From: Anaerobacillus isosaccharinicus
Lineage (GTDB): Bacteria; Bacillota; Bacilli; Bacillales; Anaerobacillaceae
DNA length: 64,000 nt
Assembly (NCBI RefSeq): GCF_001866075.3
Contig: NZ_CP063356.1
Location: 4,020,164 to 4,084,163 of the forward strand
Direction of reading: 5' to 3'
The notes below the pieces were generated by a model that did no database searches, was not told the DNA's origin, and worked only from the letters and a program-made list of their open reading frames with translations. Positions 7,664 to 16,106 of the stretch are shown in pieces. How positions within the stretch are numbered: position 1 is the first letter of the stretch; every line of letters starts with the position of its first letter. The position numbers and the translations under genes are program-made.

Positions 7664-9724
7664 TTAGTTGTCCTCCTTGAAGAAATTTGCTTTTAACGTT
7701 GTTTTCCCAACAAACTTGTCGAACAGAACCAATACCGCTGGTAGGAAAAAGAGAACCATGATAAAGGCAAGCAACGCTCCTCTACCAATTAGTAATCCAA
7801 TTGATCCGACGATTGGATTGCTAGAAGTAATCCATAAAATAAAGCCGACTCCCGATAAAATCGCAGCTGATATCGAAATCGAGAACGTCTTTTCATTTAA
7901 CGTTTTTACAATCGCTTCTTTCGCAGACATTTTTTTGCGATTTTCAAGGTAATTTTCGGTAAAGAGAATAGCATAATCGACCGTTGCTGCAAGCTGAACC
8001 GTACTAACCACTAAATAACCGATAAAAACTAATGGCGTCCCTGCAAAATATGGAGGTGCAAGGTTAATCCAGACAGATGCTTGTATAGTTAGTAATAAAA
8101 TGACTGGAATCGAAATTGATTTGAATGTTATTAGTAATACAATAGCAATTCCCACAACGGTTAATATATTTACAATTGTATTATCTTTCAATATCGTCGT
8201 TTTCATATCGTACAACGAAACACTTTCACCAAGGGAAAATACAGCATCTCCATAATAAGCTGCAGCTATTTCTTGGACGGTTTCTACAACGTTAAAAGCG
8301 ACATCCCCTTCAACGTCGGTATTTGTAAAAAGAATAATTTGACTATAGTTTTCTGAATGGAATTGCTCAGTAATTGATTTGTCTAGGTACTCTGGTGGGA
8401 TTGCAGAACTGACAGCTTGATTATAAGAAATCACACTCGTTACGTGAGCCACTTTTTTTAACTCTTGTTCAAGTTCGACTTCTCTTGCTACGTCTCCTTT
8501 TGGAACAAGTAGCACAATTGGAGTTGACTTACCAAATACCTCATCAATCGCTGCCACATCATTTCCTAACCGAGTGGTCTCTGGCTGTTCACCCATTCCA
8601 TAAATAAACGATGTTTCTTTTTGTGCTAAATAACTAGGAACGATGATTAGGAACACCAAAAGTAAACTAAGGATTCTCACTTTCATAACACCTTTACCAA
8701 TTCCCTTAACACTTGGTAGCAAAGGCTTATGCTGTGTCCGATCGATCCATTTATAAAGCAACACTGTTAATGCTGGTAAAAACACCATCACGCTAATAAA
8801 GCTCAATACGATACCTTTAAGTAGGTTAATTCCTAAATCGGATCCAATTTCAAACTGCATAAACGTCAGTGCCATAAAACCAAAAAAAGTAGTAGCAGCA
8901 CTGGCAGATATAGCTGGAAACGATTTTTTTATCGCTAGGCGCATCGCTTCTTCAGGACTATCGGTTTTTTTTCGATAATCTGAAAAAGCATGCAATAGAA
9001 ACACGGCATAATCTAAGGAAACAGCTAGTTGTAAAATTGGACTAACTGATTGAGTGACAAAGGATACATCTCCAACAAATATATTCGTCCCTAAGTTGAT
9101 AATAACAGATACACCAATGGCAGTAAGGAATAACACTGGCTCGACCCACGAAGTTGTCGATAGAACGAGAATCAGAATAATAAGCGGAACTAACAGTAAG
9201 CCTGCATACAACGACTCACTAAAAGCCATGCTCTGAGAAACCGCAGTATCGACAGCAGCTCCTATCATTGAATTTTCCTCACCAATCAGATCGTAAATGG
9301 CGTTAGTAACAGCTACTTCTTCCCCTTCTTGGATGGTCAAAGAAAATAAAGCATTATTTTCTTTATAGTAAGACTCTACTAAGTCCTTTTCGGCCATTTC
9401 TAAAGGGATTTTTAAATCAATAACCTCATCTAACCAAACTAAATCGGAAACGCCATCAATTTCCCCTAGTAATTGTTTGTATAAGAGGGCTTCTTGTACC
9501 GACATGTCTCGGATCATCACTTTGGCATTTTCAAGAGAGCGATCAAACTCTTCTTTCATGATTTCAATCGCTTGTGTCGATTGAGTATCCTCTGGCATAT
9601 AGTCACTCATATTATAATTGACTGTTACAAAAAACTGTGCGATTGCACTAATCACTGTTAAGATCATAAAAACAATGACAATCGGCTTTTTGTGTTTAAT
9701 AATGTGTGCAGCGATGTCTGTCAT
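7664..9724 (-). CDS. MMPL/RND-superfamily membrane transporter
   Basis: 686 aa with the twofold RND layout: helix 1 (about 15-35), an extracellular domain, a five-helix sterol-sensing-like block (about 165-335), then a second equivalent half. The loops end in families of hydrophobic helices with NLG and SLDYAVFLLH / TVDYAILFTENYL intramembrane acidic pairs typical of MMPL proteins. Members export lipids or hydrophobic compounds using the proton gradient. It is the first gene of an operon divergent from a TetR gene, which probably represses it. Confidence 0.88.
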   Translation of the reverse strand: MTDIAAHIIKHKKPIVIVFMILTVISAIAQFFVTVNYNMSDYMPEDTQSTQAIEIMKEEFDRSLENAKVMIRDMSVQEALLYKQLLGEIDGVSDLVWLDEVIDLKIPLEMAEKDLVESYYKENNALFSLTIQEGEEVAVTNAIYDLIGEENSMIGAAVDTAVSQSMAFSESLYAGLLLVPLIILILVLSTTSWVEPVLFLTAIGVSVIINLGTNIFVGDVSFVTQSVSPILQLAVSLDYAVFLLHAFSDYRKKTDSPEEAMRLAIKKSFPAISASAATTFFGFMALTFMQFEIGSDLGINLLKGIVLSFISVMVFLPALTVLLYKWIDRTQHKPLLPSVKGIGKGVMKVRILSLLLVFLIIVPSYLAQKETSFIYGMGEQPETTRLGNDVAAIDEVFGKSTPIVLLVPKGDVAREVELEQELKKVAHVTSVISYNQAVSSAIPPEYLDKSITEQFHSENYSQIILFTNTDVEGDVAFNVVETVQEIAAAYYGDAVFSLGESVSLYDMKTTILKDNTIVNILTVVGIAIVLLITFKSISIPVILLLTIQASVWINLAPPYFAGTPLVFIGYLVVSTVQLAATVDYAILFTENYLENRKKMSAKEAIVKTLNEKTFSISISAAILSGVGFILWITSSNPIVGSIGLLIGRGALLAFIMVLFFLPAVLVLFDKFVGKTTLKANFFKEDN

Positions 9725-9817
9725 AACTTCTAAACAACTCCTTGAATCGTAACTAAAGTCTAATTATAATGACACTATGTCAGATAATCAACGAACAGTT
9801 TATTAAAATATATAGGA

Positions 9818-9848
9818 TATCCAACAACTCTCTTCTATTTGTTGGATA
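9818..9848. promoter_or_regulatory. Perfect palindrome, probable TetR operator
   Basis: TATCCAACAA and TTGTTGGATA form a perfect 10-bp inverted repeat separated by 11 bases in the divergent gap between the MMPL operon and the TetR gene. The position and symmetry fit an operator for the neighbouring regulator. An RNA hairpin is the alternative. Confidence 0.65.
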
Positions 9849-9871
9849 AGTATACAAAAGGGTGGAAATTG

Positions 9872-10450
9872 ATGGGCTCAAAGTTAGATAGACGTAAAAA
9901 TTATACACGCGTAGTACTAAAAGAAAGTTTTATAAAACGAATGCAAGAAAAGCCATTACAGAAAATCACCATTACAGAAGTATGTGAGTCTGCAGATATT
10001 AATCGCTCGACCTTTTATACTCATTATAAAGATTTATATGATCTTCTTTACCAAATTGAAGATGATATCATTGAAGATTTGCGCCAAACTTTGTCCGCTT
10101 ATAATTACACTGAAAACGAAGAAGCGATCGAAATGACAGAAAAGTTATTGGAATATCTTGCTGGAAATCGTGAAAGCTGTCAAATCTTATTTAGTGAACA
10201 TGGTGATCCAACTTTTCAAAAAAAAGTGATGATGTTGGTCCACAGTCTTTTGTTAAATTCATTAATAAACAGTCCAAATGCTCCCTACACAGAATACTTA
10301 AGCCTATATATTGTCAACGGAATTATTCATGTTGTTCAAAGTTGGCTGAAAAATGGAGTGAAAGAATCACCTAAAGAAATGGCTGAATTTATCACCATGA
10401 TTTCTTCTAAAGGTGTTTCTGCGTTTCAAACAAATGACAAACAGGTCTAA
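9872..10450 (+). CDS. TetR-family transcriptional regulator
   Basis: 192 aa. The N-terminal helix-turn-helix includes ITITEVCESADINRSTFYTHYKDLYDLL (about residues 30-57), the TetR signature in the DhaS/YcgE-like branch, followed by a helical ligand-binding C-terminus. ATG 9872 is chosen for its AGGGTGG ribosome binding site; TTG at 9839 would lie inside the palindrome. It is divergent from the MMPL operon and is probably its local repressor. Confidence 0.88.
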   Translation: MGSKLDRRKNYTRVVLKESFIKRMQEKPLQKITITEVCESADINRSTFYTHYKDLYDLLYQIEDDIIEDLRQTLSAYNYTENEEAIEMTEKLLEYLAGNRESCQILFSEHGDPTFQKKVMMLVHSLLLNSLINSPNAPYTEYLSLYIVNGIIHVVQSWLKNGVKESPKEMAEFITMISSKGVSAFQTNDKQV

Positions 10451-10498
10451 AAGTAAATAAAAAATCACATGAAAAAAAGAACTTGGAAGTTGAATAAT

Positions 10499-10580
10499 GG
10501 GTTTCGTAACAATCGTAAACCTAGAATAACACAATAAAATGCACGTCAAATTGCACTGCAAAATGCAGTGCAATTTGTAT
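10499..10580. repeat. Hairpin repeat, copy 1
   Basis: Contains a perfect 13-bp hairpin AAATTGCACTGCA-AAA-TGCAGTGCAATTT preceded by TCGTAAACCTAGAATAACA. The same unit, diverged, recurs at 11855-11946. The remainder of 10451-10667 is otherwise empty. Confidence 0.7.
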
Positions 10581-10667
10581 AAGTTTCCTCACCTTGCTCA
10601 GCAAAAAATTGTGGATTTCATCTAAGTATAATTCGAATTCTTCAGTAAAAGCACAATAAACTCACTT

Positions 10668-10904
10668 CTATTTTCTTTGACCATAGCGTTTAGATTTCAA
10701 CTCACTTCCAGAATACCTTTTCATATCTGAGTTGTCTAAATATCTTAACAATGATGCTTTCAGTTCAGGATATTCATCTATTTCTTTTGATAAATCTTCA
10801 TTTAATTTAGAACGTAATTCTACAACTTCATTTTCTACTTCACTTGAAAATAGTTTCCACCTATAGGCAGAAGTCTTAACTAGTAGGATACTCACAAAGT
10901 TCAA
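10668..10904 (-). CDS. Uncharacterised short protein, possibly a fragment
   Basis: 78 aa, charged and helical in its second half (VENEVVELRSKLNEDLSKE). Its first 10 codons overlap the end of the epimerase gene in another frame, and no ribosome binding site is obvious. It may be a fragment of a larger lost gene or start further inside. No family is recognised. Confidence 0.3.
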   Translation of the reverse strand: MNFVSILLVKTSAYRWKLFSSEVENEVVELRSKLNEDLSKEIDEYPELKASLLRYLDNSDMKRYSGSELKSKRYGQRK

Positions 10905-11289
10905 TTAAAGTGCCGTCCGTTGATATCGGATTAATATAGATAAGTCTTCTTCCCCGTGCATTGACACGCAGAGTATCTTCTAGAAACCGGACTCCTTTAT
11001 TTTTTGCCTCTAGTATCGCTTTGTCCAAATCATCAACTCGATACGCAAGATGATGCACCCCTTTGCCTCGTTGTTTAAGAAAACGAGCAATTGGTGAGTT
11101 TTTGTTTGTCGGCTCTAATAATTCAATGATTTTATCCTCAGTTTTGACAACAGCTACATGTACCTCAACTCCTGTTGCTTCGCTTGTATAACGATCCTCT
11201 AATACCCCATTTAGTACATCAAGATAGAAAGGCAGAGCGTCGTCAATTCTTCTTACGGCTACTCCTACGTGATCTAACATATACTTCAT
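10876..11289 (-). CDS. mce: Methylmalonyl-CoA epimerase (VOC family)
   Basis: 137 aa vicinal-oxygen-chelate protein. MLDHVGVAV near the N-terminus (metal His7), GVHHLAYRVDDLD in the middle and GTLIELCEYP at the end are the metal-binding stretches of methylmalonyl-CoA epimerases, which interconvert the R and S epimers. The start at 11289 has the ribosome binding site GGGGGA. The mutase and carboxylase genes that often flank it are not here. Confidence 0.85.
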   Translation of the reverse strand: MKYMLDHVGVAVRRIDDALPFYLDVLNGVLEDRYTSEATGVEVHVAVVKTEDKIIELLEPTNKNSPIARFLKQRGKGVHHLAYRVDDLDKAILEAKNKGVRFLEDTLRVNARGRRLIYINPISTDGTLIELCEYPTS

Positions 11290-11425
11290 GACATTTCCCC
11301 CAAACAATATTCTAACATCTCAAGTATACCCTTTTTTTCGAGCACGCTCTCCATTTAAACAACTCATTTTTTTGAGATAGAATTGAGACATGATGAGAGA
11401 TCGTCGAATTGGAGATTCCCAATTT

Positions 11426-11785
11426 ATGGGCAAGTTGAGAACTTCATTGTGGAAAAATAAAAATTTCGTACTACTCTGGGGTGGTCAAACAGTATCTAAA
11501 TTAGGGGATCGCTTTCTACAAATCGCCCTTATGTGGTATATCTACACCGCAACCGGATCTTCACTAGCACTCGATATCAGCTTAATTTGTTTTACAATTC
11601 CAATGATCTTCATAACCGTTGTCCCGATTGGAACAATATTCGGCTCTTTTATTATTAATTACTATGATGTAAACCATATACTTATAGTATTCGGGATCAT
11701 TGTACTATTATCTAGTCTCTCATTAATTTATCTAATTTTAAAGGTGTCAACTAAAACTCAAATTAATCAGTTACATGAAGCTTAA
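11426..11785 (+). pseudogene. MFS transporter remnant with a large internal deletion
   Basis: The N-terminal 60-70 residues (FVLLWGGQTVSKLGDRFLQIALMWYI... ending at CFTIPMIFI) match helices 1-2 of MFS_3-type exporters. They are joined in frame to VVPIGTIFGSFII...ILKVSTKT, which reads like the last two helices. Total length is about 119 aa against about 400-420 for the family, so about 280 residues from the middle are missing. The ATG at 11426 has TTGGAG upstream. It is unlikely to transport anything. Confidence 0.7.
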
Positions 11786-11854
11786 GTTCAACCCTTAAAA
11801 ATAGTCAAAGGGCGCGAAGCTTTGAAGCTTAAAGTAAACAAGAAAAAGGATGGT

Positions 11855-11946
11855 ATTTCTAACAGGTTCCGTTAACTATCGTAAAACTAGAATTTACAAA
11901 ATAAAATACACACCAAATTGCAATGCATTTTGCGGTGCAATTTGTA
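11855..11946. repeat. Hairpin repeat, copy 2
   Basis: Aligns with 10499-10580: ATCGTAAAACTAGAATTTAC, then AAATTGCAATGCA-TTT-TGCGGTGCAATTT, a hairpin with one A/G mismatch and one wobble pair. The TTTCTAACAGGTTCCGTTA stretch upstream recurs inverted at about 13309-13335. A further short hairpin (11953-11982) resembles a terminator. No gene is seen in 11786-12011. Confidence 0.65.
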
Positions 11947-12011
11947 AATAAAAATGGTCCAGTTCTGGAAACTGGATCATTCCTTGTATTTATATTCAAT
12001 TGCTATTCAAC

Positions 12012-12344
12012 TAACGGATGCTATTATCTACAGTGTCTATAATAAAACGTTGATGTGGAGCACCTTTTATCTTTATGTACATGTAGTCATAGATAAGCGG
12101 TTAAGGACTTGACTTGGAGCCTCTGTGGGCATGATTGGTCCTGAAAGGCTGAAGCAAGTATTTCAGCAGGCAAACTAGCCTATCATACCCACCCCTCCAA
12201 GTAAAGTCCTATCGTTGCTTACGTTAAAAACTATAAATACTTACTGTAGATATTGCTTCCACAAAGATAGAAAACTAGCACTTTTACTATCTATACTTAC
12301 GTTGAATATGGTGGATTTTCATACTGTAGATAAGCATCCGTTAC
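12012..12344. repeat. MITE-like element with terminal inverted repeats and nested hairpin
   Basis: Ends are near-identical inverted repeats: TAACGGATGCTATTATCTAC... at 12012 and the complement of TAACGGATGCTTATCTACAGT at 12323-12343. Inside, 12104-12210 folds as a long hairpin (AGGACTT..ACTTGGAG..GTGGGCATGATTGG against CCTATCATACCCAC..CTCCAAGT..AGTCCT). No open frame is present. It may be a non-autonomous element or a solo end of an IS110-type element. Confidence 0.65.
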
Positions 12345-12393
12345 TTTAAGTGTAAACGTTCACAATATATATAATTTAGCACCATTTGATAAC

Positions 12394-12419
12394 TAAAAAG
12401 GACTGCTTATCGCAGTCCA
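12394..12419 (-). terminator. Terminator of the toxin-antitoxin pair
   Basis: On the minus strand GGACTGC-GATAA-GCAGTCC is followed by TTTTTAG, directly after the toxin stop codon. Confidence 0.85.
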
Positions 12420-12423
12420 TATA

Positions 12424-12761
12424 CTATTTTATTAAATATTCTATTTTAGTTCGTACACTATTTAATACTTCTGTGTTCACTTTGCCAAATTTTTTTCTGA
12501 TAATTCCTTTTGAAAGTGTATAAACTTTGTCTGCTCTCACTGCTGATGTAACTTTAAGATTTCCTTCGTGTAAGTCTTTTTGTTCAATAATGACTGAATA
12601 ATCAAGGTCTTTTAATTGGATGTAATAGCAACAACAAGAATATCATCAGTCATCTGATTATAATCATCGTTTGAAATAATGAGAACAGGACGTTGTTTTC
12701 TATTTGATAAGTCACTAAATGGTACTGGAATTAAAACAATGTCTCCTTGTTTATGCATCAT
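12424..12761 (-). pseudogene. PemK/MazF-type toxin, frameshifted
   Basis: From ATG at 12761 or 12758 the frame reads MHKQGDIVLIPVPFSDLSN..RPVLIISND...ILVVAITSN, the start of a PemK-like mRNA interferase, then stops at TAA. A one-base shift at about 12610-12616 lets it continue as LKDLDYSVIIEQKDLHEGNL...KVTSAVRADKVYTLSK... to TAG at 12424, giving the usual length of about 110 aa. One base is missing near an AATTAAAA tract. The start overlaps the antitoxin stop. Confidence 0.8.
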
Positions 12762-12948
12762 TCCAAACCTCATCATCTATATCATTATCCCAAAAATCGA
12801 TGCTACTTTCACTCGCTTTTGTTAAATCTTCTGATAAACTTTTTTCTTTTTTTGTCTTTAAATATTCAGCAAAGTCTAATATTTTATCGACTTCTTGCTC
12901 TGGGATTTCATCAATAATTTTTAGTAATTTTTCCTTGGCAGTATTCAT
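12751..12948 (-). CDS. Antitoxin partner of the PemK-like toxin
   Basis: 65 aa from ATG 12948, chosen because GGTGAT lies 7 bases upstream; ATG 12969 is an alternative without a site. A helical N-terminus (LLKIIDEIPEQEVDKILDFAEYLK) resembles DUF2281-type antitoxins, and the acidic Trp-containing tail (DFWDNDIDDEVWNDA) is the type that occupies the toxin active site. Its stop overlaps the toxin start (ATGATGCATAA). Confidence 0.75.
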   Translation of the reverse strand: MNTAKEKLLKIIDEIPEQEVDKILDFAEYLKTKKEKSLSEDLTKASESSIDFWDNDIDDEVWNDA

Positions 12949-13135
12949 GATGTTCATCACCTCTTCCATGAATATTTTATCTAATTATACCATTTTCAAA
13001 CAGTTCAAACCAAGTGTGTTTAAGTAACGCTCTCGTTCGTATCAGTTTGGGATATGCATTATATAATTATCATCAAGTATATAGACAAAAATGCGTGTTT
13101 TCACGTCTTTTTTCACTCACTTTTATTTAATCATT

Positions 13136-13282
13136 TTAGTCGTCAGTAGTAAAAACTAATACTTCCTTTCTGCTCTGGTTATTCACAGTCCAGATAATAT
13201 CCATTTCAAAGTCATAACCGTCTTCATAAGCATGTATAAATCTATGATTTTGATAAGGCGGATATTCTATTTGATAGGCAAA
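13136..13282 (-). pseudogene. C-terminal gene fragment
   Basis: A frame without start codon, blocked upstream by TAA at 13283-13285, encodes about 48 residues (AYQIEYPPYQNHRFIHAYED...TTDD) ending at TAA. The composition is protein-like, but no family is recognised. It looks like the tail of a gene lost from this decaying region. The stretch 12970-13135 holds nothing recognisable. Confidence 0.35.
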
Positions 13283-13432
13283 TTACACTACATTTTCTTT
13301 CGTTAAGATAGTAAACGGAACCCGTTAGAAAATGAACCAAGGTCTTTTTAATATTCAAGCCAGAATTCGAGGATAAAACCAGGATAAATTTATACTCGAA
13401 GTATTCGTTTAGTCATTAAAGTTGGTCAAACT

Positions 13433-14431
13433 TTAATGATTTCCGCTTCCTAGTTCACTAACGATTTCGTAGGAACGTAGCCGGTCGTTATGATCATAAA
13501 TGTGGGTATTTATCATAAACTCATCGGCCCCGGTTTCATCTAAAAAGGCTTGTAGTTTTTCTTTAACTGTATTCGGACTGCCGATCATCGTTGTTTGTAG
13601 TTGCTTATCAACAATCATTTTTTCATAAGGGGTCCAGATTTGTTCCATTGATTGAACTGGTGGTTTCAAAGTCGACGGAGTTCTTCTGATCAGACTTAAA
13701 AACGCTTGTTGTTGAGACGTTGCTAAAAAATGAGCTTTTTCATCTTCGTCTGCAGCAATGACATTTAGTCCAACAATGACATACGGTTCAGCAAGTATTT
13801 CTGACGGTTGAAAGCTATCTCGATAAATTTTTAGTGCTGGCAATGTATTCTCAGGAGAAAAATGACTTGCAAAAGCAAAAGGCAAACCAAGTAGACCAGC
13901 TAACCTAGCACTAAACCCACTAGAACCTAATAAATAAATTGGGATGTTAAGTCCTTCGCCTGGAATTGCCCGGACTTGTCCCTGTTCTGAACTTAGATAA
14001 GAACGTAATTCTTCTAGGAGTTGCGGAAAGACTTCACCGCTTTGGCCATCGCGACGAAGCGCCTGCGCTGTAAGTTGGTCAGTTCCAGGTGCTCTACCAA
14101 GGCCAAGGTCAATTCGATTAGGATACAATGTTTCAAGTGTCCCAAATTGTTCGGCAACTACTAAAGGAGCGTGATTAGGCAACATAATCCCACCAGAGCC
14201 AACTCTGATTGTCGTTGTCCCTGAAGCAATGTGACCAATCAACACAGCAGTTGCTGAACTAGCGATCCCCGGCATATTATGATGTTCGGCTACCCAGTAA
14301 CGATGAAAGCCTAACTGTTCAACATGCCTAGCAAGATCTAAACTATTTCTAAATGCGTCAGAAGCTTGACTTCCTTCGGTAATCGGTGCTAAGTCTAAAA
14401 CCGATAGTCGAATATCTGTAAGTTTTTTCAT
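13433..14431 (-). CDS. LLM-class flavin-dependent oxidoreductase (bacterial luciferase-like)
   Basis: 332 aa from ATG 14431 with AAAGGA upstream; the longer frame begins inside the IS110 flank. TIM-barrel luciferase-like monooxygenase. Strand motifs include LSVLDLAPI at the start, [26 protein letters not shown] (about 40-65), [14 protein letters not shown] and [11 protein letters not shown], as in the YceB/MsnO8 group. Probably uses FMNH2 from a separate reductase; the substrate is unknown. A perfect 10-bp hairpin (13414-13438) overlaps the stop. The IS110 element lies immediately upstream and may have replaced its promoter. Confidence 0.88.
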   Translation of the reverse strand: MKKLTDIRLSVLDLAPITEGSQASDAFRNSLDLARHVEQLGFHRYWVAEHHNMPGIASSATAVLIGHIASGTTTIRVGSGGIMLPNHAPLVVAEQFGTLETLYPNRIDLGLGRAPGTDQLTAQALRRDGQSGEVFPQLLEELRSYLSSEQGQVRAIPGEGLNIPIYLLGSSGFSARLAGLLGLPFAFASHFSPENTLPALKIYRDSFQPSEILAEPYVIVGLNVIAADEDEKAHFLATSQQQAFLSLIRRTPSTLKPPVQSMEQIWTPYEKMIVDKQLQTTMIGSPNTVKEKLQAFLDETGADEFMINTHIYDHNDRLRSYEIVSELGSGNH

Positions 14432-14514
14432 AATAAGTTTCATTCCTTTCGCTGTGCTCAAGGCACAAAAAATTGATGAAAGAAGATCTCTCCCCCTATT
14501 AAAGTTGCTATAAT

Positions 14515-14725
14515 GTATTTGGATAAGCAGATACACTACAGAGCACGAGGAGGTGAGTGGTGCAGTATAAAACTGCCCGCATAATAAGATGTGCCGTTTG
14601 CTGTCTTCAAGTACAAATAAGTGTGCCATCGAGCACGTAAACTAATCTTTGTGTAAACAATTCCCGTTTATGACATGGCAAACAGTCAATGTCTGCTTTA
14701 TCCACTATAAACTTTATGGGGGGAT
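14515..14725 (+). ncRNA. Candidate IS110 bridge RNA region
   Basis: About 210 non-coding bases upstream of the recombinase, beginning near a TATAAT box (about 14508) and containing several hairpins, for example GCAGT-ATAAA-ACTGC. IS110-group elements encode a bridge RNA in the left non-coding end that guides target and donor recognition. The exact RNA ends and guide loops were not determined. Confidence 0.5.
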
Positions 14726-14731
14726 GTGTTT

Positions 14732-15988
14732 ATGCTCAAAATTGTTTACCCTATTTGCTGTGGAATTGATGTCCACAAAAAATTTGTTGTTGCTACGATT
14801 GGTAAAACGAACAAATCGGGGGTTACGGAATACCAAACAAAGCAATTTTCAACATTCACCGAAGATTTACACCGTCTTCTAGATTGGTTAAAATCCCAAT
14901 CTTGTAAACATGTCTGTATGGAGTCTACAGGCAAGTATTGGCACCCAGTGTTTAATATTTTGGAGCACGATTGTGATGTTGTCGTGGCTAACCCAAAATA
15001 TGTTAAGGGCATCCGTGGCAAGAAAACCGATAAAAAAGATTCGATTTGGCTTTGCGACTTACACAAACATGGCTTAGTTCCTGGCAGTTTTATCCCGCCC
15101 TTGCTTATACGTCAAGTTCGAGATTTAATGCGATATCGTTTTAAACTTATCAATTTTAAGTCGAGTGAGAAAAACCGTGTTCAAAACTCGCTTACCGTTT
15201 CCAACATCATGATTTCAAGTGTAGTTTCAGATACATTTGGTGCAAGTTCTATGCGGATTATTAACCATATCTTAGATCATCCTGATGATATGGATTTTGA
15301 TGTTTCATCGATGCTACACGGAAAGATGAAACACAAAACTGATACCATTGTTAAATCTATTCAAGGGCATTTGACGGAACCGCAAGCAGATAAAATGCGT
15401 GTATGCCTCGACCACATCGACAGTATTGAAAAGCACATCGCCGATATTGAATCTGTTGTTTTAAAACTAGTCCAACCCTACATGCCACAAATCCAATTGA
15501 TATTGTCCCTACCAAGTATCAAGGATATCTTTACGGCTATCTCTATTCTTGGAGAAATCGGCATAGATATGTCTGTGTTTGTTTCTGACAAACATCTCTG
15601 TTCTTGGGCAGGGCTTACTCCGCAAAACAATGAAAGTGCAGGAAAGAAAAAATCTGTCCGTGTTTCGCGAGCTGGTGTGTATATCAAACCGTTACTAGTT
15701 CAATGTGCTAATGCTGCGATTAAGAGTAAAAAGTGTCCTTACTTTAAAATCCGTTATGACCAAATTAAGAAACGTCGAGGTCACAAAAAAGCGATTATTG
15801 CCATCGCGCATAAGCTACTCATTTGCATTTACCATATACTGAGTAAAAATGAACCTTTTAACGAAGAGTTATACAATACAGAAATCAAACCAAAAACAAC
15901 TTATGCACCTCAGATTACAGAAGAAATGGCTTTACGATACCTAAAAACTTTAGGTTATCAGATCCCCGATAAGCTTACACACGTTTAA
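14732..15988 (+). CDS. IS110-family DEDD recombinase
   Basis: 418 aa from ATG 14732 behind GGGGGGA. The RuvC-like DEDD domain shows GIDVHKK (Asp13), MESTGKYW (Glu64) and KKTDKKD (Asp100, Asp103). The C-terminal Transposase_20 domain has SLPSIKDIFTAISILGEIG and SWAGLTPQNNESAGKKKSVR with the serine region used in catalysis. The length is typical and the frame is intact, so the element is probably active. Confidence 0.93.
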   Translation: MLKIVYPICCGIDVHKKFVVATIGKTNKSGVTEYQTKQFSTFTEDLHRLLDWLKSQSCKHVCMESTGKYWHPVFNILEHDCDVVVANPKYVKGIRGKKTDKKDSIWLCDLHKHGLVPGSFIPPLLIRQVRDLMRYRFKLINFKSSEKNRVQNSLTVSNIMISSVVSDTFGASSMRIINHILDHPDDMDFDVSSMLHGKMKHKTDTIVKSIQGHLTEPQADKMRVCLDHIDSIEKHIADIESVVLKLVQPYMPQIQLILSLPSIKDIFTAISILGEIGIDMSVFVSDKHLCSWAGLTPQNNESAGKKKSVRVSRAGVYIKPLLVQCANAAIKSKKCPYFKIRYDQIKKRRGHKKAIIAIAHKLLICIYHILSKNEPFNEELYNTEIKPKTTYAPQITEEMALRYLKTLGYQIPDKLTHV

Positions 15989-16106
15989 CCTTTATTTTAA
16001 TACATTTTTTTCCAAGTCCTCTTATAGAGTAGGCTTATTTTGTGGTGCCTAATTTTAGTTAATGACGAAGTTCAGAGTTCTTTCAAACTACCACCTTGAT
16101 TAATCA

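Larger units (their letters stand above)
14500..16030 (+). mobile_element. IS110-family element (boundaries approximate)
   Basis: One DEDD recombinase gene with a long non-coding left flank and a short right flank, inserted between two minus-strand genes. IS110 elements have little or no terminal inverted repeat, so the ends given are estimates from the neighbouring genes. Confidence 0.75.
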
